DNA from: Theobroma cacao
Lineage: Eukaryota > Streptophyta > Magnoliopsida > Malvales > Malvaceae
Direction: 5' to 3'
Length of the DNA: 64,000 nucleotides
NCBI RefSeq assembly: GCF_000208745.1
Contig: NC_030852.1
Span: 28,662,777-28,726,776, forward strand
Translations under genes and position numbers: made by a program
Notes under the pieces: model-generated
What the model saw: only the letters and a program-made list of their open reading frames with translations
Database searches by the model: none
Told to the model about the DNA's origin: nothing
Part shown: positions 54,312 to 64,000 of the stretch, one piece after another
Position numbering within the stretch: the stretch's first letter is position 1
Layout of the letters: every line of letters begins with the position of its first letter

Positions 54312-57186
54312 TTATATAGCCGAATAGCTGTTGTCATCTTCGGAAGGAGCCTTGGCGAAAACTGTAAATATTACGAAGGCTCCATATAATATTGTGACAA
54401 CGGCTGTGAAGTTTACAAGGTATGCCTCAGCACCATATTTAGCAAGGCCTGAGTTCTCAAGGAATGTAAGCTTCTCCAGGAACCCTATGGAGGCGTTGCC
54501 AATGGCCAAGATGTATACAAACAGTCCCAACAGTACGTGCCAAGGAAGCGATTCGCTTCTTAACCCGGCTGATCCTCCAGGGTAGAAGAAGACGAGAAAG
54601 CCATATATCCACTACAAAATTACATTTTCCCTTTCAAAATCATTTTCTAAAAGAGAACAATTGCGTTCATCATGCTTAAAAATCCATGGAGTGTAATATC
54701 CAAACGAAAACAAAAAAGAAAAATCCATTGAGTGTTATGAATGAGCAAATGGACTCACACCACATAATTCGTCAGAGCCAAGCCCAATTGCTCAATGGCA
54801 ACCTAAGCTTAACCCTTCCATTTGGGCTTCAATAAGCCCAATTTAAACCCATGTGTGCTCTACCTCTGCTTGTATAGCTTATCACTATATAATAATTCCA
54901 GAAAAGAAATGACAAGCAAAACAGGTTTAAACAAGTTAATGGAATGAGGTGATTCTATTACCTGAATGCCATAAAGAACAATGATTCCCATCCCAAGCCA
55001 AGAATGCAAGCTGTAGAGATTGACTATTGAACTCTCATTATGGTACTTGAACGCCGTATAGATACCAATAATGCCCAGAATTAATGCAATGGCATGGAGC
55101 ACAAGATGTATCAACTTCTTCACATCCTTACTCAGAGGCAATGACTTGTAGCTCATAATGGCTGCATTGTGTGTTGTTTGGAGCATGGTTTAGTTTACTC
55201 AATCCAGGAAAACGAAATTCAGAAGCAATATATTTTTTTATCAACGGAAAAGGTGTGTTGGATTACCTTCACCTCCCAAGATGATGAAGCCAATCAACAT
55301 CAATACAGGATGGAGCTGCAGAAAGAGTAAAATGGTTAGGCACATTTGCAGCAATAATTAAGGACTGCCCGAAATGTTTCACCTTTTTGCTTCCTTATTA
55401 CGTTAAGAAGGGGTAAATCATTCTAGGATTCTTATTATGTTCATAAGGGTATTGATATTATTCAAAGAAACCGAAGAAACAAACACTTAGATGTCAAAAT
55501 TCCTGGTGCATTCAACATGAAAGAGACATTGTTAAGAAGCCAGTCAAAATATTAAATGTTCAGACAATGAGAAAAATTTGGAATGCCAGTAATTATAATT
55601 GAAAATACTTCTATATTGATCTTCAATTTGTTTTTTCTTCTTTTCCTCCTTCCTCTTTTGGACACTGCAAAAGAGCTAAAGCATGAGAGAGTGATAACTT
55701 AGATAAGTCCGAAACAAACAAGCCTATCCACGGAAATCATGTGACAAACAAATTTGAGGGCTCAATTAATTAGTTAAATCCAAAGCAAGTAGATGGATAC
55801 CCGGTTTAATGCATAATACTACTATATAATAAATATAAAAGCCTCACTAATGACATAATTAAACCCATAATCATAAATTTGTATAAGTTTTTAATTCGAA
55901 TATATCAAGTCTCTCATCCTTCTTGCTCCTCTCAACATTATTTATTCTGAAAATATCAGAAACCACGTGGTAGGGTATTAATGTTTTGTAAAGTTCTCGA
56001 AAAGTTTCTGGCATTTATACAGAAAATGCCAAAAAGAGGCACAAGATAACCAAAAAAAAAAAAAAGAATTCAATTATAAAAGAAGGGTAGGTAGGTCTTC
56101 TACACGACAGACACGGGGGTAAGTATACCAATATAATATGTATGGTTTCAGCCCCTGTTCTGCATAGATGAACATTGACGACGCAGCACCAAATTTGGCC
56201 ACAACAAAGGGGAATTTAGAACTAGCCCCATGCTCCAGCCCCCATTCAATTGCCCAATAACAAACCTTCCAAGTTGTTAGGTGATACTTACGGAGCAGCC
56301 TCTTTGAATATGAATTCGAAACTTTCGAATAGCAAACAAGTTTAGGGTTGGTTACAGAAATTGAGTAGTAGTAGTATTTCTTTCTAGGGGAATCAAATGT
56401 AGCTCTATCATTCAAAGAATTGTTCACCAGGCAATAAAGATATATTTAGTTGAAGACTTTAAAGCCTGGCAATGATCAAGATAATTTACAGGAAAATTGA
56501 TATGCGGCCGTGTCAATTCACAATTGACTGGCATCCAGTACCCATAGCAGCAAAAAAGGGATGATCAAATATGAAATTCTAAAGAATGAAACAACTTGCC
56601 TAGTGCCAATTTGGAAAAAGGCAAAACCAATACTCTCCTTCATTAGTTTAGGGCTTAAAGTTTAAGATTCTATGAAATAATGGAAAAGATATATGATAGG
56701 GTGAGGGCAGAGTTGTATTTCTACTGTATAAATTATTAATTCCATTCGTCAAACTCAATAACAAACAGCCAAAGGACCATGAGTTTTCTGATGGACATGA
56801 ACAGGGGTTGAGTGAATGAAATCACCCAAAGTCCCAAACCAAAAGAATATCATCAATGATTTAATCCGAGAGGAGAAACAGAGACCCAGAAACCAAGCAA
56901 AATTCCACTGGAAGCCATAACTGAGTTGATAAAATCAAATAAAAATTAAAAAAGAAAAAGAAAAAATTGATAGAACACCCTCCCATCACACACACACAAC
57001 ATGAAAGAAGAAAGAGAAGAAGAAAAGAAAGGGAGACTAAAAACTTACATTAAAGATAAGATTTTTGTTTGAAGAAGCCCAAGCTAATCCGCCTCTGAAG
57101 TATATGCACCAAACCAATACCATAACAGCAGCGGCAACCGCAAGCGCGTGCGGCACAATCGTCAAATGCAATGCTCTAATCGCCAT
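54312..57186 (-). CDS. Ascorbate-reducible transmembrane cytochrome b561 (ACYB-2 like), copy A, intact
   Basis: Four exons on the minus strand (57186-57049, 55315-55267, 55161-54962, 54611-54312) give 228 residues; Arabidopsis ACYB-2 is about 230. This di-heme protein passes electrons from cytosolic ascorbate across the tonoplast to lumenal monodehydroascorbate or ferric chelates. Six membrane helices can be traced, starting with IVPHALAVAAAVMVLVWC. The heme-ligand histidines are in place: H48 in LHPVLM, H81 or H85 in HLVLHAIAL, H115 in LYSLHSWLGMG and H154 in LPWHVLLG. The signature segments SYKSLPLSKDVKK and FKYHNESSIVNLYSLHSW are unmistakable. The tail FAKAPSEDDNSYSAI is cytosolic. It is the left member of a tandem pair and the one with the native C-terminus. 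Intron 1 is 1.7 kb with no other gene in it. A G-box lies about 250 bp upstream. Confidence 0.94.
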
Positions 57187-58370
57187 ATTCTCTCTGTCTC
57201 ACGCTCTGTTTTTCTTCTTCTTCTTCTCCTTAGCTGTTTTAGACGACAGAGTGAATCAAAAACTGCGCAGCAATAGGATTTTGATAAATAAATAAAAAAA
57301 GGAAAAGACCTTGTAATTATATCATTTCCAGATTTGACTAATTGGCTTATGCCTCCTGTCCTGTTGTTTCAACCAGTTGTTCCTGGAGATAAGGACCGTT
57401 GGATGGAGATCTTTGATTCTCTTGGATTGATGCCACGTGGCGTGGGTTTCAATGGATTGATGGAGTTTCGTGTAGCGTGCATTCGTAGTCGCTTCGTGTC
57501 TCATCCTCGGGCCTTGGGCTTCACTTACCTCCCCTATCCTACGCCTTAAATATTCATTTTTCAAAAGCTGCATAAATCTAAAATGATTAGGGAACGAAGT
57601 TCAATTTCAATCATCCAATGGCAACTTTACAAAAAGTGTAGTAGTACTGATCTCCTCTGCCAGCCCTTTTGTAACCAATCCAAGTAACGTCGTATTGCCT
57701 TTGATTTGCGCACGGCCAGGCGACCACCTCGTCATCCTTTATTCCTTTTGCTCTTGGTTTGAATTTCAAGTCCTAAGATTCCATTGAAATTTAACAAATA
57801 CATTTGACGGAAGGCCTGGAAACAACATCGTCTTTATACTGTTTATTGTAGGATAGCATCGTGATGGAAAATTTGCAGAGGCCCAGAGGGAATGGATAAT
57901 GGATTGGAACCACGTAGAGGTGAAGTCATGTATGACATCATAATATAGGGATCAAAATCAATAGGAATCCAATCTTATTACTTGTAAAGCAAGTTCTTAG
58001 CTTAGCATCTCATACTTAATTGGTGGGGGGAATGAAAATAATGGCCAAGTTTTTGTCGGCTTAGTTGAATGTTGTGGTGAAGGACCCCACTTTGTTCTTT
58101 CCAGTCTTCAATGTCTATCAGTATCCGGGTCCCACTATCATTAACCCGAGTTTCTTCTTCATGTTAATATAGTATGATTTGTTAGTGTTGGATCGCCATT
58201 GGATAAGCATGTTTATGGTGTGTTAATTACGGTTATGGTAAGAAATTGTAAAGGTGCTACGTTAATATTTTGGCCTGGTTAAAAAGGAATAAAGACTAAA
58301 TAGAGAAGCAATTTTTACGATGGAAGTCGTAATAAGGTCTATGTACATACCGACGAAGCTAATTTCGAAC
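57187..58370. promoter_or_regulatory. Upstream region of b561 copy A
   Basis: Promoter-type sequence of copy A, duplicated upstream of copy B at 62206-63410. It carries a G-box CACGTG at 57434-57439, about 250 bp from the start codon. A 71-residue plus-strand frame (57334-57549) is shared by both copies only because the DNA is duplicated; it has no family match. Confidence 0.5.
57434..57439. promoter_or_regulatory. G-box CACGTG upstream of b561 copy A
   Basis: Palindromic CACGTG within GCCACGTGGC, a high-affinity site for plant bZIP/bHLH factors (light, ABA, stress). The same site is kept at 62439-62444 before copy B. Confidence 0.5.
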
Positions 58371-61300
58371 TCAATTCCAAGACCTAACGCGGTAAAAGTT
58401 TTGATTTAAAACTGTAAATATTACGAAGGCTCCATATAATATTGTGACAACGGCTGTGAAGTTTACAAGGTATGCCTCAGCACCATGTCTAGCAAGGCCT
58501 GAGTTCTCAAGGAATGTAAGCTTCTCCAGGAACCCAAGGGAGGCGTTGCCAACGGCCAAGATGTATACAAACAGTCCCAGCAGTACGTGCCAAGGAAGCG
58601 ATTCGCTTCTTAACCCGGCTGATCCTTCAGGGTAGAAGAAGACGAGAAAGCCATATATCCACTGCAAAATTACATTTTCCCTTTCAACATCATTTTCTAA
58701 AAGAGAACAATTGCGTTCATCATGCTCAAAAATCCATGGAGTGTGATATCCAAAAGAAAACAAAAACGAAAAATCCATTGAGTGTTATGTATGAGCAAAT
58801 GGACCCACACCACATAATTCGTCAGACCAAGCCCAATTGCTCAACGGCAACCTAACTCTTCCATATGGGCTTCAATAAGACCAATTTAAACCCATGTGTG
58901 CTCTACCCCTACTTGTATAGCTTATTACTTTACAATAATTCCAGAAAAGAAATGATCAGCAAAACAGGTTTAAAAAAGTTAATGGAATGAAGTGATTCTA
59001 TTACCTGAATGCCATAAAGGACAATGATTCCCATCCCAAGCCAAGAATGCAAGCTGTAGAGATTGACTATTGAGCTCTCATTATGGTACTTGAATGCCGT
59101 ATAGATACCAATAATGCCCAGAATTAGTGCAATGGCATGGAGCACAAGATGCATCAACTTCTTCACATCCTTACTCAGAGGCAATGACTTGTAGCTCATA
59201 ATGGCTGCATTGTGTGTTGTTTGGAGCATGGTTCAGTTTACTCAATCCGGGAAAACGAAATTCAGAAGCAATATATTTTTTTATCAACGGAAAAGGTGTG
59301 TTGGATTACCTTCACCTCCCAAGATGATGAAGCCAATCAACATCAATACAGGATGGAGCTGCAGAAAGAGTAAAATGGTTAGGCACATTTGCAGCAATAA
59401 TTAAGGACTGCCCGAAATGTTTCACCTTTTTGCTTCCTTATTACGTTAAGAAGGGGTAAATCATTCTAGGATTCTTATTATGTTCATAAGGGTATTGATA
59501 TTATTCAAAGAAACCGAAGAAACAAACACTTAGATGTCAAAATTCCTGGTGCATTCAACATGAAAGAGACATTGTTAAGAAGCCAGTCAAAATATTAAAT
59601 GTTCAGACAATGAGAAAAATTTGGAATGCCAGTAATTATAATTCAAAATACTACTATATTGATCTTCAATTTGTTTTTTCTTCTTTTCCTCCTCCCTCTT
59701 TTGGACACTGCAAAAGAGCTAAAGCATGAGAGAGTGATAGCTTAGGTAAGTCCGAAACAAACAAACCTATCCACGGAAATCATGTGACAAATAAATTTGA
59801 GGGCTCAATTAATTAGTTAAATCCGAAGCGAGTAGGTGGATACCCGGTTTAATGTATAATACTACTATATAATAAATATAAAAACCTCACTAATGACATA
59901 ATTAAACCCATAATCATAAATTTATATAAGTTTTTAATTCGAATATATCAAGTCTCCCATCGTACTTGCTCCTCTCGACATTATTTATTCTGAAAATATC
60001 AGAAACCACGTGGCAGGGTATTAATGTTTTGTAAAGTTCTCTGATATTTATACAGAAAATCCAAAAAGGAGGCAAAAGATAACCAAAATAATAATAATAA
60101 TAATTTAATTTTAAAGAAGGGTAGGTAGGTCTTCCACACGATAGACACGTGGGTAAGTATACCAATACAATATGCATGGTTTTGCAGAGATGAACATTGA
60201 CCACGCAGCACCAAATTTGGCCACAACAAAGGGGAATTTAGAACTACGCCCATGCTCCAGCCCCCATTCAATTGCCCAATAACAAACCTACCAAGTTGTT
60301 TAGTGATACTTACGGAGCAGCCTCTTTGAATATGAATTCGAACCTTTCAAGTAGCAAACAAGTTTAGGGTTGATTACAGAAATTGAGTTGTAGTATTTCT
60401 TTCTAGGGGAATCAAATGGAGATCTATCATTCAAAGAATTGTTCACTGGGCAATAAAGATATATTTAGTTAGACTTTAAAGCCTGGCAATGATCAAGATA
60501 ATTTACAGGAAAATTGATATGCGTCCATGTCAATTTACAATTGACAGGCATCCAGTACCCATAGCAACAAAAAAGGGATGATCAAATATGAAATTCTAAA
60601 GAATGAAACAACTTGCCAAGTGCCAATTTGGAAAAAGGCAAAACCAATACTCTCCTTCATTAGTTTAGTGCTTAAAGTTTAAGATTCTATTAAATAATGG
60701 AAAAGATATATGATAGGGTGGGGGTAGAGTTGTATTCTACTGTATAAATTATTAATTCCATTCGTCAAACTCAAATATAAACAGCCAAAGGACCATGAGT
60801 TTTCTGATGGACATGAACAGGGGTTGGGTGAATGAAATCACCCAAAGTCCCAAACCAAAAGAATATCATCAATGATTTAATCCGAGAGGAGAAACAGAGA
60901 TCCAGAAACCAAGCAAAATTCCACTGGAAGCCATAACTTAGTTGTTAAAATCAAATAAAAATTAAAAAAAGGAAAAAATTGATAGAACACCCTCCCATCA
61001 CACACACACACACACACAAGAACGGAGTTAATTAATTTTTATTGAAAAAGTCAAAAGTTAAGAAAAATAAAAATTAAAAATTTTTATAATTAATATATTG
61101 AACTTAATTATTAATAATAAAAAAATTTATAATATATAATAATTTTATATAACATATAAATTAAAAAAATAAAAAAATTATAATAATATTTTAAAAAAAT
61201 TTTGTTCGATGATAGTAATATCTTTTTAATATAAATAATTAAATTATTTATAAAAAATTTATCATTTATTTTATTTTGAAGTTTCTCAATATAAATTATT

Positions 61301-62205
61301 AAAAAACTAATGTAATCAATATCTTATATTTTTATTTTATTATATTTAAGTTTATAATACTAAATATTAAATTATGATACATAAAGTATAAATAGTTCAA
61401 TACGATATATAAAATTAATAATTTTTTCTTATACTCAAGATAATTTCTTTTCAACTAAATATAAAATGTAAAGCACATTAAAAATAAATATTTAAGATAA
61501 ATTTTTTATATAATTAAGATTAATAAAAAATAATATATTAATAAAATTTTAAACAACAATCAATAATGCAACACTAAAATTTATATTTGAAAATTACATA
61601 TATAATAATTTTTTAATTTTTAAAAATTAAAATTATTAAAAATAAAATTCACGTAACAAAAAAAAATTATGACAAGTAGGAAATATAATCTATATATCAA
61701 AAAAAATATAATTGATAATTTGTAAAAATTTAAAATATATGAGTAAATAAAATATAATTAAAAAATAAATAATAATAATATAAATAAAATTTTATTTTTT
61801 ATAATTTTATAATATAAGATAAAAAAATAAGTGAAGTAACTTAAAAAATTAAAAATATTTTAAAAATTTGAATAAAATTAAATAAAATTTGTAAAGTTAT
61901 TTTATTATTTTAAATTATATTAATTATTTAATAAAAAATTATTAAAAATATATAATATATAAAAATTTTCAAAAATTTTGAGACCATGCAAAAAGACGCT
62001 CTGCCCCTGCACACACACCGTAAAAGAAGAAAGAGAAGAAGAAATAAAAGGGCGACTAAAAACTTACATTAAAGATATGATTTTTGTTTGAAGAATCCCA
62101 AGCTAATCCGCCTCTGAAGTGTATGCACCAAACCAATACGATAACAGCAGCGGCAACCGCAAGCGCGTGCGGCACAATAGTCAAATACAATGCTGTAATC
62201 GCCAT
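58371..62205 (-). CDS. Cytochrome b561 (ACYB-2 like), copy B, with chimeric C-terminus
   Basis: Exons 62205-62068, 59358-59310, 59204-59005 and 58661-58371 give 225 residues in frame. All splice sites and the heme histidines (H48, H81/H85, H115, H154) are kept. Against copy A I count six changes in the 46-residue first exon (such as R4T, H7Y, A37D), one in exon 3 and about five in exon 4. The native end FAKAPSEDDNSYSAI is lost: at the duplication junction the frame runs out of FVIFTV into copy A's upstream flank and picks up LNQNFYRVRSWN before a stop. The sixth helix should still form. Intron 1 is enlarged by a roughly 1-kb AT-rich insertion. The native 3'-UTR and poly(A) signal are also lost, so expression depends on signals in unit A's promoter side. 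It could be a working paralogue or a young pseudogene. Confidence 0.8.
61017..62009. mobile_element. 993-bp AT-rich non-autonomous hAT-like insertion
   Basis: Unit A has a simple CA repeat here (about 56987-56997); unit B has 993 extra bases inside the CA repeat. The ends form a short degenerate inverted repeat: CAAGAACGGAG on the left, and CAGGGGCAGAG read inward on the other strand from the right (7 of 11 match). CAGGGGC(G/A)GAG-type ends are familiar from plant hAT-like elements. CACACACA flanks both sides and would be an 8-bp target duplication, but the microsatellite makes that unprovable. The interior is extremely AT-rich with no coding capacity. Confidence 0.6.
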
Positions 62206-62438
62206 GATCTCTCTCTCACCCTCTGTTTTTCTTCTTCTTAGCTGTTTTAGACGACAGAGTGAATCAAAAACTGCGCAGCAATAAGATTTTGATAAAAAAA
62301 AAGAAGGAAAAGACCTTATAATCATATCATTTCAAGATTTGACGAATTGGCTTACGCCTCCTGTCCTGCTGTTTCAACCAGTTGTTCCTGGAGATAAGGA
62401 CCGTTGGATGGAGATCTTTGATTCTCTTGGATTGATGC

Positions 62439-62444
62439 CACGTG
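62439..62444. promoter_or_regulatory. G-box CACGTG upstream of b561 copy B
   Basis: Same GCCACGTGGC context as in unit A, about 235 bp upstream of the copy B start codon. Confidence 0.45.
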
Positions 62445-63413
62445 GCGTGGGTTTCAATGGATTGATGGAGTTTCGTGTTGCCTGCATACGTAGTGGCTTC
62501 GTGTCTCATCCTCCTACCTTGGGCTGCACTTAGGCCCCCGGCCCTACGCCTTAAATATTCATTTTACAAAAGCTGCATAAATCTCAGATGATAAGGAGAC
62601 GAAGTTCAATTTCAATCATCCAATGGCAACTTTACAAAAAGTGTAGTAGTACTGATCTCCTCTTCCAGCCTTTTGTAACCAATCCAAGTAACGTCGTATT
62701 GCCTTTGATTTGCGCAAGGCCAGGCGACCACCTCGTGATCCTTTTTTCCTTTTGCTCTATGTTTGAATTTCAAGTCCTAAGATTCCATTGAAATTTAACA
62801 AATACATTTTAAGGAAGGCCTGGAAACAACATCGTCTTTATACTTTTTATTGTACGATAGTATTGTGATGGAAAATTTTGCAGAGGCCCAGAGGGAATGG
62901 ATAATGGATTGGAATCACGTAGAGGTGAAGTCATGTATGACATCATAATATAGGGATCAAAATCAACAGCAATCCAATCTTATTTCTAGTAAAGCAAGCT
63001 CTTAGCTTAGCATCTCATACCCTAATTGGTGAGGGGAAGGAAAAGATTGGCCAAGTTGTTGTCGGTTCCGTTGGATGTTGCGGTGAAGGACCCCACTTTA
63101 TTCTTTTCAGTCTTGAATGCCTATCAGTATCCGGGTCCCACTATTATTACCGCTAGTTTCTCCTTCATATTAATTAATATAGATATAGTATGATTTGTTG
63201 GTGTTGGATGGCCTTTGGATAAAGCATGTTTATGGTGTGTTAATTACGGTTATGGTAAGAAATTGTAAAGGTGCTGCGTTAATATTTTGGCCTGGTTAAA
63301 AAGGGATAAAGATTAAAGAGAGAAGCAATTTTTACAATGGATGTCGTAATAAGGTCTATGTACATACCGACTAAGCTAATTTCGAACTCAATTATGTGGT
63401 AAAAGTTTTGATT

Positions 63414-64000
63414 TAGAGCTTGTTTGGTTTAGTTTTGTTTAGTTTAAAAGTTATTATAAAAATTTTATAAAAAATAATAATTTTTAAAATTAAGTTAAAT
63501 CTGTTTGGTAAATTTACTTTTATAAGTTTTTTTTAATAAATAAGTTGCTTGATAAAATAATTTATATAAGTTTTAATTTTGATTAAAATTAATATAAAGA
63601 GTATTTAATAAATAATTTTCTATTAATCACAAATTCTTTCGTTCAAAATGAAAAACAGTTAATTTTATTTTTTTATTTATACAAAGTATAAAAATTATTT
63701 TTATAGAACATCAAATTTATAATTAATAATAAATCATATAAAAATGAAAACAGATAATGTTGAAATTATTTTTAATAGATAAGGATATTTTTAAAATAAA
63801 AAGAAAAATTTTCTTAAAAAGAAGCATATTTTTTTAAAAAAAAATAGAAAACTCCTTTCTGGAGCTTTTTTTAAATATCTTTTTCTAAAATTTTATTCTT
63901 TGAAAAAAATTAGCTTATTTTTTAAAAAGTTTCTCTAATTTTTTGTTTAATTTAATTTCTACTTTTAAGAGATGAATAAACTAGAAAAAAAAGTTAGATC
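63414..64000. other. AT-rich spacer at the right edge
   Basis: Sequence beyond the right duplication limit. Very AT-rich, with T- and A-runs; no gene or recognisable element. Confidence 0.5.

Larger units (their letters stand above)
54358..58407. repeat. Tandem duplication, unit A (about 4.05 kb)
   Basis: This unit, holding the b561 gene without its last roughly 48 coding bases plus about 1.2 kb of upstream flank, recurs from about 58408 to 63413. The match covers exons, introns and promoter with only scattered substitutions and indels. The left limit is set where copies diverge just before AAACTGTAAATATTACG (54358/58408), and the right limit after GTAAAAGTTTTGATTTA (58392-58408 / 63399-63415). 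Confidence 0.88.
58408..63413. repeat. Tandem duplication, unit B (about 5.0 kb)
   Basis: Second copy of the b561 unit. It is about 950 bp longer than unit A, accounted for mainly by the AT-rich insertion at 61017-62009. Identity elsewhere is high over introns as well as exons, pointing to a recent event. Confidence 0.88.

Noticed and set aside
56074..56427. 117-residue minus-strand frame inside intron 1 of b561 copy A
   Set aside because: The equivalent place in copy B has indels that break it, as expected for intron DNA.
57334..57549. 71-residue frame repeated at 62339-62533 upstream of both b561 copies
   Set aside because: It is shared only because the whole region was duplicated; there is no family match, the two versions end differently, and an equally long antisense frame exists.

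Overview
The window is nuclear genomic DNA from a flowering plant, almost certainly a eudicot of the rosid type. Genes are split by many GT-AG introns, spacers are very AT-rich and microsatellite-laden, and the gene families (PLS-class PPR, remorins, R2R3-MYBs, FBD/F-box, ascorbate-reducible cytochrome b561) are plant families. Two N bases at 30952-30953 show it is a draft assembly. I cannot name the species.

Layout from left to right: an F-box/LRR gene (minus, about 1686-5110); an AT-rich spacer with a broken FBD-domain fragment (about 7230-7432); a 13-exon SEND1/GEN1-like structure-specific endonuclease (plus, 8463-13373); a 12-exon MSH3 mismatch-repair gene (minus, 14117-20892); head to head with it the 7-exon CFIm25 mRNA 3'-processing gene (plus, 21461-24469); an intronless PPR gene (minus, 25506-27194); a 7.6-kb gene-poor spacer holding the N gap and small repeats; a LAF1/MYB18-like R2R3-MYB (plus, 34801-36982); a SEC22-like longin protein with a lost SNARE core (minus, 38067-39525); a second R2R3-MYB with an apparent C-terminal frameshift (plus, 41836-43937); two remorins on the minus strand (45664-46865 and 52680-53623); and two tandem copies of an ascorbate-reducible cytochrome b561 gene (minus, 54312-57186 and 58371-62205). 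The right-hand b561 copy has a chimeric C-terminus and a roughly 1-kb AT-rich hAT-like insertion in its first intron.

The gene order is itself informative. From memory of Arabidopsis, the same families occur in three segments: At3g48880-At3g48940 (F-box, SEND1, MYB45, remorin), At4g25540-At4g25570 (MSH3, CFIm25, LAF1, ACYB-2) and At5g52260-At5g52270 (MYB19, SNARE-like). This window looks like the unfractionated ancestral order from which those duplicated Arabidopsis segments each kept a subset.

MSH3 and the SEND1-like nuclease are both DNA-repair genes lying tail to tail. Otherwise the genes do not form a pathway, as is normal for a plant chromosome. I found no convincing new multi-gene system. 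The most notable items are the tandem b561 duplication with its junction-made chimeric gene, two SUMO-interaction-like motifs in the SEND1 tail, an E2F-type site in the MSH3/CFIm25 shared promoter, the SEC22-like protein without a complete SNARE motif, and several small transposon remnants.
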